Shown: in pieces, positions 44,696 to 59,400 of the stretch
Layout: each line of letters starts with the position of its first letter
How positions within the stretch are numbered: the first letter of the stretch is position 1
Source of the DNA: Bugulina stolonifera
Taxonomy: Eukaryota; Bryozoa; Gymnolaemata; Cheilostomatida; Bugulidae
Reading direction: 5' to 3'
Assembly: GCA_935421135.1 (NCBI GenBank)
Contig: OW285195.1
Location: forward strand, 15,452,158-15,516,157
Length of the DNA: 64,000 bases
The notes under the pieces: generated by a model
Database searches by the model: none
Told to the model about the DNA's origin: nothing
The model's input: only the letters and a program-made list of their open reading frames with translations
Program-made: the position numbers and the translations under genes

Positions 44696-46830
44696 ATGTC
44701 GGTGGCTGACGTGAACCCTGTGGTTCATCTCGTAGCTGGGGGGTAAGTAGAAACTTCAGAATCCACTAGAATCCACATTCAGTTTTATTAGTTTGGTATG
44801 CGTAGGTTATTTTTGACAACTTCAAGCTCTTATCTTCAGACCTGCAATCACCTGTCAACAATACTACATGTATGTAATATACCTCTACTTAGAAGTAGAA
44901 GTGTCGCCAGAGTTACACTGCCACTTTGTTAATCTACCCTCCCACTCCTTCCTGTGGAACTAGTCATGGCTACAATGCAAGTCAGGGGTTTGATCCAACG
45001 GGTTTGCTATTTGAAAACAAGTTAATTTGTCACCCTTTACCTTAATGGAGAGACGCCTTTGTAAATTCGCTGATGTTAATTTTCAGAGTTGGTGGTACAG
45101 TTGGTGCCGTGGTGACATCTCCATTGGATGTGGTGAAGACAAGACTGCAGTCTAGTTGTGCGCACTGGAGTGCCGTACCCTCCAGTCATCAACCAATCAA
45201 ATGTCCCAATACTGGACTACCTATTGACCCAAGCAGGAAGACGTTCTTCGCCAACAAACTTCATGTCAGTAGCTATAGCACTTCCTCTCCAGCCTCGCAG
45301 ATGCCACGCCTCAGTCTTCTTCAGTGTCTCAGGTGAGTGGTATAGTGTAGTGTAGTTTGCTAGTCGATGGCTCCAGAGTAGACCATCTATATATGCATGT
45401 CTATATGATTAGGCTGTCATATCCCATCACCCTGCCATTAGTTACCTGCCTGCTGCCAGTACATACCCTTTCAGAAGTCTCCTTGACAATATTTTATCAA
45501 AACTGGTCAGGACATGGTGATATGAATTCATGGTATTTGTGTGGTGTATGTGATTCTGCTAAAACCACAGCCGTGCTGTACCTGATGCTACAATACTTGC
45601 ATGTTACAGTACAGAGTGGTGCCTCGATTGGCAGCACTTAGCCTACTTACATGTATAACAGCAGTACTTGGTATGTGTAGGCTTGCTCTTATAGTGTGTA
45701 ATAAGTAATAAGTAACATACATACTGGATTAGAGTGAGTTGTTTATATGCTACCCTTGATACTAGCATTACAATCACTATATTATAGTTATTCATTATAC
45801 AGAGTAAATACTCAGTCATTAATATTAATAGCCTTGTGGTAATGTTTGTAAACACTCCTACTTGATCTCTTCAGTCACTGCACATCAATATGCTGCTACT
45901 CTCACTGATCTCTTAGCTAGTAAAGTGTATAAAGAGCTATGGGGGATAACTCCTTACTTTCAGTTGAACAAAGACCATGATATTATGTCTTACTACTACT
46001 AATACCACGGGAATGCTCATGAACACTAGGATCTACCAACAAATAAGTTTGCTGGCACTGCGGTTATTGAACAGATCATATGAAAAAATATTAGATAGTC
46101 AGATATCATGGTTAGAGACAAGGTAGCGTGGTATGCCCCCCCCCCTAATCTCTTCATTCTTGTTTTGTCATCGTACACACAAGCTAGTTGTGAGCTAAAT
46201 ATGGTGGTAGGATGGTGTCACTGTGTCACTATGTGTTCCATTTACTATATAGCCTAGTTTCATACCTTTCACTGCCCAGCATCCACTCACTGTCCAGTGT
46301 TGACCCTCATGTCCACAGTATGCACTGTATATTGTAGGTATATCTACCAAACAGAAGGTGTATCTGGCTGGTACAGAGGGATCGGTCCTAACCTGGTAGG
46401 AGTCACTCCCTCAAGGTATACACTACTCTATATTATCTAGTTAGTGTTTACATTGTAGGCCTACATTGTTATGTTGACATTGTTATAGTACATGTTGTAA
46501 TAGATGGATATCACAGTGTAATCAGCTACACTTACTTCAGTCATAAACTTTGATAGAATGAGCTTGTAACTGAAATGTTCACCCCTCTATTATCGTACAC
46601 AGAAATTCGTATTTGGTTCAATCAGTCATTATAATTGTTGGGTAAAGTAATCTATATTCTTGGCAACATGCCATCAGACATGTAGACTGGAAGTATGCTG
46701 TATAATAATATATATGATTGTATTGTGGTTTGTGGTACAGTTTGTATTGTTGATGGGCTGGGTAGCTTGTTATCATTAACATAACTATAAATAGGTAGTG
46801 CTAGTAGTAGTGGTAGTAGTGGTAGTAGTG

Positions 46831-46861
<31 letters not shown>

Positions 46862-49800
46862 CAGTAGCAGTAGTGGTAGTAGCTGCAGTAAGTTGCTGCT
46901 ACTGTAACTACTACTGCTACTGCAGTAATACCTGTATAATAACCCACTGTATGCCCTGTATTACGTGCACTGCAGGGCTATATATTTCGGTGCTTATGCT
47001 AAAAGCAAGGATCTGTACTCCAAGTCGGCCACTCTCTCCTCAAACAGCTCTCTGGTTCATCTCTTCTCTGCAGCAACTGCTGGTTTCATCTGTTGTACAG
47101 TCACCAACCCCATCTGGTTTGTCAAAACGAGACTACAGCTGGATGAAGAGTAAGTTGTGCTAATACAGTATATTATAGGAGTTCACTCTAGTTAGGTGCT
47201 CAAGTGGAGATGTGTTAAATAACTGGGTATTTCACCAAGTTGAAGCAGGGAAAGCATTCACTATTTTTATTATTTAGCCTTAATTGCTTCAATGCAAACA
47301 CAGATCTAAAGCTAACAGCATTTACTACCCACATGCTTTGATGGAATGGGCATGGAACTAGCCAGTGTTGCTGGACTATAGACCAGTTAATATGCTACTG
47401 TATGTACTACATTGATTTCTGAATACACAAACCTAGATGTATTGAATATAGTAATTATTACCTGATATTATACACATTCAGTCACTAGAATAATGTGGTG
47501 TAGACTACCTATTGAGAAATGCTACTGACTAGACTGGTGACGTGATGCCTACAACTACTACTACAGCTGTATATTAATACACACTGTATACTGTACTCTG
47601 TATGGTTATGTTTACACAGTGTAGAATATGTTAAAGGTGGACTGTACTGAAATTTTGGGGTTATAAGCTGAATGCACCATTAGAAAGCCTAGTAGCAGCT
47701 GAACCAGTTAGCACAATACCAGCTGGGATACATGATGTCATCATGGTACCCAGCTCTGTTAAAACTAGTGAATAACATCATTGCAGGGAGTGAATGCCAG
47801 ACCACGCATTATGTTATTATAAGCAGAAAACTTCAATTGAGTTTTTATCCTTGTTGTACTAGGAATATCACAAAACTAAAAAATGGGTATGTAGAACAAA
47901 TGCTAGTTAATATTCCAAGACAATAAAAAGCACAATTTGTTGCAAAAAATTATCAAATGACTTTTGAGTTTGCAATTTGATTGGTCAATATAGGCTACTT
48001 GTTTATCTCATGAATAACAAGCCAACACATAGACTGGTGTGTTGAACCTGAAGCATGTAGCGCTATAACTGCTAATATCTGTTTTATTGAATGAACACTG
48101 TATTTCTTATAAAGCAGTAGTGACAACTCAATATTTCTGCTATATAGCGAGTCAGAGTTGAGATAACCAAAGAAGAAGTTTTGAGAATTGACATAAAACT
48201 AGGTGGTGATAACTCCTAATGCTGACATCACTATGGGTAATTTAGAAATTTTGGGGTTACTTTTTTGCAGTTTAGCATCTATTAGCTACTACCGAAACAG
48301 TTTAGATAAGTTTGTAGAGGTATCAAGTAATGCTAACATAGTTAATTTGATGAAAAACATTCTAAAATTTTCAGTACAGTCCAACTTTAAGGAGTCTACC
48401 TTTCAAAAATTACTCCAACACTGAAAGTTTCCTAACTGACATGTCTGTAGTATGTTGTTGGAGTTTTCAGAAGAATTTTCCAGTAACTAAGCAACCATAT
48501 ACTACACTACTAGTGATGGTAGACCTGGTGTCATGCATGCTATTTATTTGAACTATGGGCTCACTCCCCTTGCCCCTCCTGGCACCACTAGACACACAGT
48601 AGGTCCCTAGGCTATACTCAAGGTCAGGAGTTATCTATCTCTGCATACAGTGTGTAGCCTGTGATCCATTGCTTGGTTGGTTACAGGAAAGGAGGTGGTA
48701 AACTAACCGTCCGGAAATGTATCAGAGAGGTGTATAGAACACACGGTATAAAGGGGTTCTACAAGGGGTTGACTGCCTCCTATATGGGTATATCAGAGAC
48801 TGTACTACACTTTGTTATATACGAGAAGCTGAAGGAGAAGATACTCGCACGTAGCCTACGTGCTCGGACTGCAGACATGGAACATGATAAATCACCTCTA
48901 GATTTCGCAGAGTTTATGATAGCTGGAGGCCTCAGCAAGACTTTAGCCTGTGTTACCTTCTATCCGCATGGTTAGTAAGCTAAAAATAGTCGGGGTGGGG
49001 GGCTAATTCCCTTCCTCTTGTGAAATCAGCAAGGGAAAGAACAGGACTGAAATTGAAATCTGCAGTAGAAGTGTTAGTTATTGAATAGGAGGGAATTGGT
49101 TTAGAGAAGTATTATCATTTCTAGCTGGTTTTATTTGGAGTTATCAAACCTTGGTCTGAGTGCTTCTCAATCTATTAATACTGAGAAAGTGGGTTATGAA
49201 TACAATCTATAAGTAGTAAACATGTTTTTCCATTCAGGTACTGCAGTGCTAATGAACTAACTCATTGTAAACATGAGTAACACATGGTCCTGCCATACAA
49301 TGCTGTTTACAATCATGCTGTAGAGTAGGTATAGTGTAGTATGGATTTTTGTGTTTATACCATAATATATATATGATTACAGTGTGTGTGTATACATTAC
49401 ATGTGCCCAGGGGGCTGGTATATCTACACTACTCTGCAGTGAAAGCTATTTTGACCATAGATCTAGGAGTTATCTGTTCAGGTTTACACATGTAAGCCTA
49501 GCTGATTATTCTACAGCAATGAGTTGATTCAAACAGGAATAAGCCCAGTGAAGTTCCTACTTAATGTAACCTGAACATATTGTTATAACATAGGAATGTT
49601 TCATCAAGATCCTGTAGGCCTAAATAGTCTTACAGAATCCGTAGGCCTACAGGCTTACAGGGTCTGTAGGCTTACAGGGTGTGAGGCTCATAAACCACCT
49701 GTCATAACCATGCATGTTATTTTCACTACTGACTGATATGTGCTTGTATGACTGTGTTCAAGTGTGTGTAGTCATGTAATACTCTACTACTATGTGCTGT

Positions 49801-50026
49801 AGAAGTGGCCAGAACCAGGATGAGGGAGAAAGGCGACAAGTACAGAGGGTTCTGGCAGACGTTGTCTAGGGTGGTGGCAGAGGATGGATGGCGTGGTCTA
49901 TATGGAGGTCTCTGTGCCCAGCTAGTGCGGGCTGTACCCAATACAGCCATCATTCTGTTTACGTACGAGGTCACAGTCTATGCTCTAACTCCAGCTAAGA
50001 AAGGAGAGAGTGATGACTTACCTTAG
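44696..50026 (+). CDS. SLC25A36: Mitochondrial pyrimidine nucleotide carrier, SLC25A33/36 type (6 exons, 350 aa)
   Basis: Exons: 44696-44742, 45087-45332, 46338-46415, 46976-47149, 48687-48970, 49803-50026; all in phase, total 1053 nt. The product is a mitochondrial carrier with three ~100-residue repeats. Signature motifs are PLDVVKTRLQ (from residue 28), PIWFVKTRLQ and PHEVARTRMR. The tryptophan in the second motif, in place of the usual acidic residue, and the PHEV third motif are characteristic of the SLC25A33/A36 pyrimidine nucleotide transporters. Other family blocks are GIGPNLVGVTPSRAIYFGAY, GISETVLHFVIYE and RAVPNTAI. It should exchange cytosolic and matrix pyrimidine (deoxy)nucleotides across the inner membrane. 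It has a longer linker after repeat-1 helix 1 and a short charged C-terminal extension. A33 versus A36 orthology is not resolvable here, as invertebrates often have one co-orthologue. Confidence 0.95.
46795..46885 (+). repeat. (GTA)n/(GTAGTG)n microsatellite in carrier intron 3
   Basis: GTAGTAGTGGTAGTAGTG runs in the intron between exons 3 and 4 produce a spurious poly-valine open frame on the plus strand. Confidence 0.93.
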
Positions 50027-53000
50027 TGAGTGGAAGGGAGATAACTCATCTGCCTATCTCAATAATAGTTCAGACATTGAATGAGTGCTACTGAGACTAT
50101 AGTTGAATTCTAAATAGTAAATATTTTGTTTATGGCAAATTGTGTTTGTCATAATATCAATGCATATAAACGCTGGTCCTCCCTTACTTTATCAACCTGC
50201 TATAGTATTCATTCAGTTGTACTATGATTTTACCTGTTGCTTTGATAGTCCTAGATGTAAATATGAAAGCAGCGCATTGTTCAGTTTATGTACATAATTA
50301 CAGTGTGAGTGCTGCTACGTGATTACAACATGTAAGATTATCACGTGGTGCATATTTTCTATTTTGATTTTGTTGCTCAAACAAGGAGTTGCCTACCCCT
50401 GTATATAATGCTGGCATATATCTATAATAATGTTGTACAAATGACTGGAACCTGTTCTACCCCTGTGTTCTTCTCTCTCAGTGACAGACAGAAATGTATA
50501 TCGGTTGACTATAATCTGTGACGGTTCTATTTTTAACTATGCCATTGTTTGTGCATACTTAATTTTTTCAACTCTGAATAAAGTATGATTGAAATAACTG
50601 CATGGGTATTGCTGTGTTGATACAGAAGTAAAATTTATTGTGCATGGTGCTATAATCACATAAGTTATGTATCCAAAAATTACCAACTTTGTTTGCTCCA
50701 AAATACTGCTTAGTTCAATGAAGATCAGAGCTTGTATGGTTTTTAGGAGGTTATTATGTACATGCAAGTCGATCTGACCAAACCCATGATCAATGGCTCA
50801 AAGAAGAATTGTCGTCAAGTCTTTCTTAGATGAAAATGCAAGAGAGCGCAACTCATAATTACAATGTTATATTAAATATGTGAAGTTGTTTTTTCATGGA
50901 ACTCACTCGCGATGACCCATGGCAATTAGATAAGGTTCCCAGGCTAAAGCCTTGGATCCTGGTAGAGAACAATTCATACTTTATATAGTATATTATGATC
51001 CTAAGAAAGGCGACGTGTTTGCTACGCGCTGTAGCCACATGTAAACTCGTCAAGGAAAAGCACTACAATATTTTGTCAATATACAGTCAACAGGTGTTTT
51101 TTACGTTTTCCTACTCCAATTAGTTACATTCCTTCAATAATTCCTCTACTTATGTAGCTTAAATGACAAAATTGTTTTAATATCTGTTTGACTTCGTTGT
51201 ACCAAATGAGGCTGGTAACTAGAAATGGCCTATTCCCGGTTACAGCTTAGTCAGTGGTTACCACTGAGCAAGTACCCTCTTACTCGTCTTACTCTTACTC
51301 CTTGGTGGTTACACAATACGGCAATAGAGTATTGAGTTACAGTAGTCACAGTACAACACTTGACTGCCTTGTGTTGATAAATTATAATAATAATAATAAT
51401 AATATAATGATCAAGATTGAATTTAAATACCTGATTTGGGATTTCTCCATCATGTATTGTGTTGCATTTTTTATTTTATTTTTACATGATTTATTATGGT
51501 CACCATGGTTTATGACACCATCATAAATCATGTGAAAATAAAAATTGTATTAAATGTTTTTTTAATTTTTTTTATGGTGATGGTAAAAAATTAATACAAT
51601 TCTAATTTTTATTTTATATTAATTAATATAAATACTACATGTAATTATAACTTTAATTATCATTAGGCCTATTATTATTAATATGGATGTATTGCTGGAA
51701 TAAATGAAGGGTTAACAAGGGAGAGTAAAGCAACTAGTGTAGGCCTAGTAGGGCCTAATTAGTGATTATTGTCTAGAATTAAAAATGTATATGAAAGCTC
51801 GCTTGGTATAGGCAGGTTTTATTTGACGAGTTGTAACTTAATATGCGAGCCACATGAATCATCCATAACGTAGCATGTGTGGGTAAACCTGCTGTGTTAT
51901 GATTCCCCTAAAATAGGCTACTACATACACTACAGTATATATACCACATCAGCCTTAACTCAGAGACCAATATACAAATGCTCAGTATTTACTTGATTTC
52001 TCTCCAGTATTTAGTGTGCCAACAACCTCACCTGGGTTTTTGCAACATTTAGGGCTTGTGATTCAGCTATTGATTACAAATTCACCTGCAGCCAAAATCT
52101 TGGTAACTTAGCTGCTTGCACTACATAATTCTACCACACATAGACAAACTCTCTTCACACAAATACTAGTAGTAGCCTACAGTGGTTACCTTAGACCCTG
52201 TAAACTATCATGGTAGCACAACTCTGTTCACCAACTCCAGTGATAGCTAGAGGAACATTAAGATGGCATATTAAACAGAAAAAATTCCCTAATTGGCAGA
52301 CTTTTATAGATATATAGGCTTATAAAGCCCATATTCTTATATAATTATGTTGTTTTTGAGATTTTCTTTTCTCGAGTAGACTAGGGCTTGACTAATTGAC
52401 CCAGTTGTGGTTGACCCATGTAAGCATCGTGACGCCTAAAGTAGGTTGAAACCTTCTTTCTGAACTTAACTGTTTTCAGATTGTAGTTGGCAGGGCTACT
52501 ATATCTCCACGGGGCAGACAACTGGATATGTATATATTATTAACTAGTAATGAGACGCGGTATCCCTCTTAGTCATACATAGTTACGAAAATGGAACGGT
52601 CTTTTGATATAGGATGTTGTTATATAATATTACACCTGTAGACCTACATAGAAGGTCACTCCTACCTTGAGGCTAAACTAATCTCAAATTTCTTTAAACT
52701 TTGATATACATATACCTACATGTATGTACACAAGTTAGTAGTGTAATTATGATAACTGTGTATTATTACAAATATGCCTATATTTGGAATACTTGCTTTA
52801 GTAGCCTTGTATTTCTGGGTTGGCATTGTATCTGCTGTTCAGTTTTCTGCCAATCAGGAAATGCGCCTTCCAAAATAACTCGCTCATTTGGCAAATTAGT
52901 AAAAGTTTGCTGATATGTTTAGCCTAATGCATTTCGATCCCAATGTAGTTCATCCAGGCCATGATAGTGGTGTCACCTGTCAAACACTGAGCGAAGTCGA

Positions 53001-56000
53001 GCCTAGCCTTAGATTCTCAATAGAACAAGAGCAAAAAAGTCTACTCTCTTTAGGTTTCAGTTAACCTTCGACCTCGCCACAAAAGAAGGATCAATATTTA
53101 TAGAGATTTTTCGCTACAACTCCCAGTAGGCACAGCTCGTCTTTGTTTGGCGTAGTCTACACATAGGCCTATGCAGTAGAGAGATCCAGTCTACATTTGG
53201 TTAGTAGGTGGGATTCATACTAATGGAATCCTTTATTGCCTGACGACTGGTGTTACCTGTAGTTACTAAGTATAATTCCACATGTGGATTAATTGTCACT
53301 GTTCATATGTAACTTACTCCTTCCATACAGATTAATTTTATTATGGGAGGTGTTTGTTATATCTGTGGGAGCCACAGAGTAAAGCAGGTTGTGTTGAGTG
53401 TGACCAGGAGTTGACCTTGTTCCCTGCTGAGTGCTAGAGACACGCTGCGGAGGATTATTTCTGTATGGGAGTTTGTCATGTTGGGTACAAGAAGATTAAT
53501 TACTCTACATTCCTATAATTCTACCACAGTTAGTTATCATCTCTCCGTTATTGTGACTTATGGTACAGTAATTACTGAGCTCTTGAGATTATCTCCACAG
53601 GTCCTGTATTTGCCGCATTCAATGAATCACTCTGTCAGTGTCCTACACTAGGACCTCTAACAGGTAGCTGATGTCGTAATAGCTGCAGACTCATGAGTGT
53701 GTGCCACACATATTATGTGTTGTACCAATCTATTACTTTGAGCAATTTCTACTCTATAAAGTATATTGAATAGTTGCGGACTCGGAAAGCCGTGGTGGTG
53801 CTCCGATTGTGATCTGATGGATTGGGTCTACTCATGTTGTTTCATTTGAGAGTATAGGTTGTTATCCTAGGCCTATTTTAAGTGCATATACAGATATATT
53901 GGTGTGATGGAATTTTCATGCTCTCACATAAATATATTGATGGTGATAAATCAGTAGGTGTATAAATAGATAACATGAGATTGAGATTAATTTCTATTTG
54001 GCAGATGGTTTAAATGTTTTCATTGAACTTCATGTGCAGAGTTTTGTGTCATACTGTAACCTGTTTATAGATTTTAGGTTAGATAGCCAATGATCCGCCG
54101 TGAACAATTGACAATGTTTCATAGTTAATGAACAGCGTACCTTGGGTACCAAATTATTGAGACTCTCTCGTGGCTACACAATATCATGCCTATGAATTAT
54201 ACCTCAAGGCTGAATATTGTCACGATCTTGGCTGGACAACTTATACTCGTACTTTTGTTTCTCTGAACCCTTATACCACAGCCTGTAGATTATTCCTGCT
54301 CTACTTGGCCAATTATGTGTAACTAATAACTTAGATTTATGCTTCATTGAATGCAGGCTGGTGGCTGTTACGTTTATACTCATCCTACTTGTATTATATC
54401 ATTGTTCATGTTGTGTTTTCTTCAGCTCGAGTAGAATGTAGTTGGATAGATGAGCAGCTAGTGATGAGTTGTCACTTCTCTTAGGTTTGCTTTTAGTTCT
54501 TCGGATTTCAACTGTTTCCTGTTTTGTTCCTAGTTTACTGCTGACACAGAGTCATGTGCATAGCTCTATAAGGTATAATCTAACATCAACGGGCACTCTC
54601 TGGTTCTGGCTGTGAGCGAGTCCGTAAGTAAACATACATTATATTATTTCTGTACATTAAATTTTATATTGTTGCACTGTCTTGCAACTCTGGTCACAGT
54701 GTATTTGACTTTGTAACCAGCTAGTAATGGCCTTGTGCTTGATTTCTTAAGTTACTTTGGAGCTATCTATAGATGAAACTATTTATCTCTTTTATTGTTA
54801 ATAGAGGGAGAAAAAGGAGCTGCTCTATTTTACTTCAATAGCCCAATTGTGACGCTGTGCATACTTTCAGTTCATTCATCTCATTGTTGCGTAATGGAAT
54901 CTCTTTTTAATAATAGTTTTACTCGGAATAGAGAGTTTTCGCTATAGGCTCAGATTTATTATTCGGTCTATTAAAACTTTAGGCCTCGGCTGCAATTTTG
55001 TAGGCTAAATTTTTATGCTGTGTTTTCGGCTGTTCGAGTTTAGATTAATATCTTGGCCACATCTAGGGAGCATAGTTGTACCTAAACCGACCACCCAGAC
55101 AAAAATAGGTAGCACTCCATTTGGATCTGTCAAAATTGTAGACTATGTTACATAACACGGTAACTTGGAAATGATGAGTTTTTTACTCGGAGGGGATTAT
55201 AGTCAATTTCTGAATCAAGTCCTAATACAAATATTGTTATTTCATAAAGCATAGTCTCGGCACAAATATCTTCACCACCACTAGCATATCACAGCAGGGT
55301 TTGTGTGATATATCGGCTACTTGATGTTCTTTAGGGGAGTCCATTACCCTGTATCCTAAAGTCGTTGGCCTTGGCATGATCAACCCCCACCCATTCCTTG
55401 CATTGCACTGAGGATGACCCACTTATAGGTCTCCCGTTGGTTCAATCTATGCCATCAAATGGGTCTCTTCAACTGCATTAGAGTGTATCACTAGGCCAGG
55501 TATTATAATATGATGGATTACTTACACCTGTCATAAGGAATACTGTGCCAGTATGTCTAACATATTATGGTGTGAGGTATGGAGGTATGATTTATTGTTT
55601 ACACTGGTTACCATGGAGTCGAGAGTTTTATATTGGCGCATTAGTTTCATTCCAACTATAAATTTTAGTGTATAAGAATTACTCTGTTGTCAAGTATGGG
55701 ATCCGTCTACTAACTCATCACATATACCTTGTAGGCTATACCAACTGGAGTGCTGCTGGGTCTATAACTGGTATCATAGTACAATTACTCTTTTAGTTAC
55801 AGTAACAGAATTGAATTACAGTGTAGGTATCAGTAGTGCTATGTGTTATAGTGCACTCACCTTCTCATTAGGCTACCAGACCCAATGCTGGTACCAAACT
55901 GGTTAGACATAGCTTGCAGCTGTACGCTTTGTCACTCTTTAGCTAGGTAACAGTTTAACTACTCTGTGGGCGGGTGTATAGGACTTTACTCTATTTTGAA

Positions 56001-56411
56001 AGCAGATTATAGAGATATTCCTGTATCAACTCGTCAAGGCTCATTTGTAACTACATACATGTACATGTGGGGATCATAAGAAATGCTGCGGAATCAATCA
56101 TATTGGCATAGGCCTAATCACTCTCATTGTTGTCTTGGTTCTGCAGAATGCAATTCACAATACAGATTGATAGTCTCTCACTTACTAGCCTAGCATTTCT
56201 ATTATTACATCATCTTCCATCTAGATGGAACTTTATTCACCTGGCAAAAAATTGAATGACTTCACCACCGCAACACTCTCCTCATTTTCTTTATCAAGCT
56301 GTAGTGTTTCTTCACATTTTTAATATTTATAATGTGATGTAATGTTGATTCATTTTTCAACTAGTACGTAGAGCTAGTTTTCAACTTTCCAGTGTTTGAC
56401 CTGTTTCCCTT
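50027..56411. other. Long intergenic stretch; 3' UTR of carrier and unknown 5' region of SYTL-like gene
   Basis: An AATAAA at 50577-50582 probably ends the carrier transcript (3' UTR ~570 bp). At 51466-51540 an inverted repeat (TTTTACATGATTTATTATGG / ATCATAAATCATGTGAAAA) forms a foldback, with outer arms ATTGTATTAA / TTAATACAAT. The segment 53000-56400 has no recognised coding exon. Non-coding first exons of the downstream gene may lie here. No gene is supported. Confidence 0.5.
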
Positions 56412-56477
56412 TTGTTAGCCCAGTTACATAATACATTGGCTACTACTTGTGTAGGTCACATGGTACAAGAGTCAAGA

Positions 56478-59400
56478 ATGGATTTAGACCTTGACCTTAG
56501 CTTTCTCACTATAGAGGAGAGGCAAACTATTCTGTCAGTGTTGAAGCGAGACGAACAGCTAAGACAAGCCGAGCAAGTGAGAAAACGGTATGTCTTCAGA
56601 ACTACCAGCATTTAGATAGGTCACTGGAACTGCTGCATTCACTGCATACCTACATGTAGTTTGTTATTTGACGCGATATGAAGGGTGCAGTAGAATATCT
56701 GATAGCATGTACATATATGTTAGTACCTACGTTGTTGATATAAGCTGTGACGCACTGTGTGAATAGTGAGGTACCAGGATATCAAGCATCAACCGTTTTA
56801 TTTGGTTTATTTCATCGTCACAGATGCAGGGTGTACGACAAACATTTAGTAGAGGAATTTTTGGTAGTACACATGCTGTAGGCTAATGGTATCTTACTGG
56901 TACATGACAAACCTACATGTAACCCACTATTGTATATACATATTAGATCACTAGAGAAAACTATATGGTGCTTCACCCTTAGCTCTATATAAGTTATAAA
57001 TACATACACATAATAAGTCGTGTTACGCATAGTTTTATCACTATGGCAATTAGTTTAAACATTTTGTTTTCTGGTTTCATCGTTGAAATAGACCTACATG
57101 TACATGTGTATACTATTGTAAGTCTGCACATTTATGCACAAACTTACAGTGAGCTAAGTTTTTTTTCTAGGACGCTTAAGAATGAAATCACACAGCTAAG
57201 ACAGCAATCTGCCATCAGAGTGGGCACTCAGCAGAAGGCCCGACAATGTATAAGATGTCATGAGGAACTCGGTCTAATATTCAACAAGGGAGAGATCTGT
57301 GTTAAGTGTAAACACAAAATATGTCCAAACTGTCGGGTGACGTGCAGCGAGTCCTCAGCATTCAGTTGGCTCTGCAGCCTGTGCTATAAGCAAAGGTCAG
57401 TATAGGTCAAATGAGGGTCAGTATAGGTCAACTAGCGTCAATATAGGCCAACTAGTGGGGCAAATAGGTGGGCATAGGTCGACTAGGGTGCGCATAGTTC
57501 AACTGGGGTCAACATAGGTTAACTAGAGTTGACATAGGTCAACTAAGGTCAGTAGAGGTCAACTAGGGTCCATGTATATCAGCCATTGTATAGTTCCATG
57601 GATTATTTCGGTCAGTAAAGTCAGTCAGTCAGTAGAGTCAGTCAGTCAGTAGAGTCAGTCAGTCAGTAGAGTCAGTAGAGTCAGTCAGTCAGTAGAGTCA
57701 GTCAGTCAGTAGAGTCAGTCAGTCAGTAGAGTCAGTCAGTCAGTAGAGTCAGTCAGTAAAGTCAGTCAGTCAGTAGAGTCAGACTCGGTTTAGTGAGATC
57801 ACTGTGTACCAAAGTCATACAGGGAGATACAGATGCAGATAGCAGTGAATAGGTGTCCCAAGATAAGTCCATCACTTGAGTTCAGATTAACAATGTACAT
57901 GATGTGCCTCTTTATACAAGTTCAGTTGTTCCAATCTATTACTTTCTTAACATGTAAATTCTGTAGAATAGTGTATTGTTGGCCAATCCCTTTAGCTATA
58001 CAACACAGTAACTGACTAAGTGGGTTATACATTCACTACACCCTCTTGTATGCTGTAGTGAATGATACTTCATGTACATGTACATTGACTGAGTAACCTA
58101 ACATAATGAATCTAGTCGTGACCTATTTAGGTGTAGATTAACCAGTTAATCATCTCATTAATTATTGTAACTGTACGTGTACCGTGGTAATACCGACCCT
58201 TTCTCAGTCAGACTCCTTAGATGAGCTAATAATATATCAGACCTGTGTATTGGATACTTCACACTAGTACTTGGTTAGTTGGCTGAGATGTGTTGATTTC
58301 CTAGTAGCCTAGTAGAGACTTGTTAAGTAAAGGGTAACTTTGTAGAATGTGTACACGTGGACCACAGTCTATATGGTTATATCATATCAAATAACTCTCT
58401 ACATGTACTATGGCAGCCTAAATACGATATACAGTACACGGACTCAGTTATCTATTGCCAATCTCTTTACAAATGAAGCTGCACTGAACCTCTCTCTCCA
58501 CAGCATTGTAGCTTGTAGTCTAGTTGTTGTTAGTAACCACTGAATTAAGGGTGGGTCACCCCCCCCCCCTTTCCTGTCCTTCAATATCTAGCTGGTATTT
58601 TCTTTGCATCTCTTATATTTGGATACATTTTTTGTATATACATGTAGACCAAGTATTGTATCGATGACCACGCAGGTAACTGTTCTACTTTACAGGTTGC
58701 TACCTGCAGTAGCAGGCGACTGGTTCTATGAGAAGTTGGAGGAGAAATACAAGCATGAGATGCAACCTGCATACGGGAGTGAGGCTGTGAGGTCATCAAT
58801 CAGACGGCTCACCGCTCCCTACGCTAAGGGTCAGTACACACCTCACTCATTGCTATCTACGCTAAGGGTCAGTACACACCTCACTCATCGCCCCCTACGC
58901 TAAGGGTCAGTACACACCTCACTCATCTCTCATTGCCCCCTACGCTAAGGGTCAGTACACACCTCACTCATTGTTATCTACGCTAAGGGTCAGTACACAC
59001 CTCACTCATTGCTATCTACGCTAAGGGTCAGTACACGCCTCACTCATTGCTCCCTACGCTAAGGGTCAGTACACACCTCACCCATCTCTCACTACTCCCT
59101 ACGCTAAGGGTCAGTACACACCTCACTCATCTCTCATTGCCCCCTACGCTAAGAGTCAGTACACACCTCACTCATCTCCCCTTCTGCTTTTAATATCTAA
59201 GATGGTCTCTATGGTAACACAGTGATGCATCATTTAGTAATCTGACTGCAGCCAAGCTCAGCATAATAATAACTATGCTTGGAGTTGTCCACTTTTGAAC
59301 CATGTGAGGTAGCAAGAGAGGATAACTTAGAATTGCGACTAAAATTTCCATTACAATTTCTAGTATTTTCATTACGTCGCCTATCTATTCACCATTTTGC

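Noticed and set aside
46798..46960. Poly-valine open frame
   Set aside because: (GTA)n microsatellite in carrier intron 3. The real exon 4 starts at 46976.
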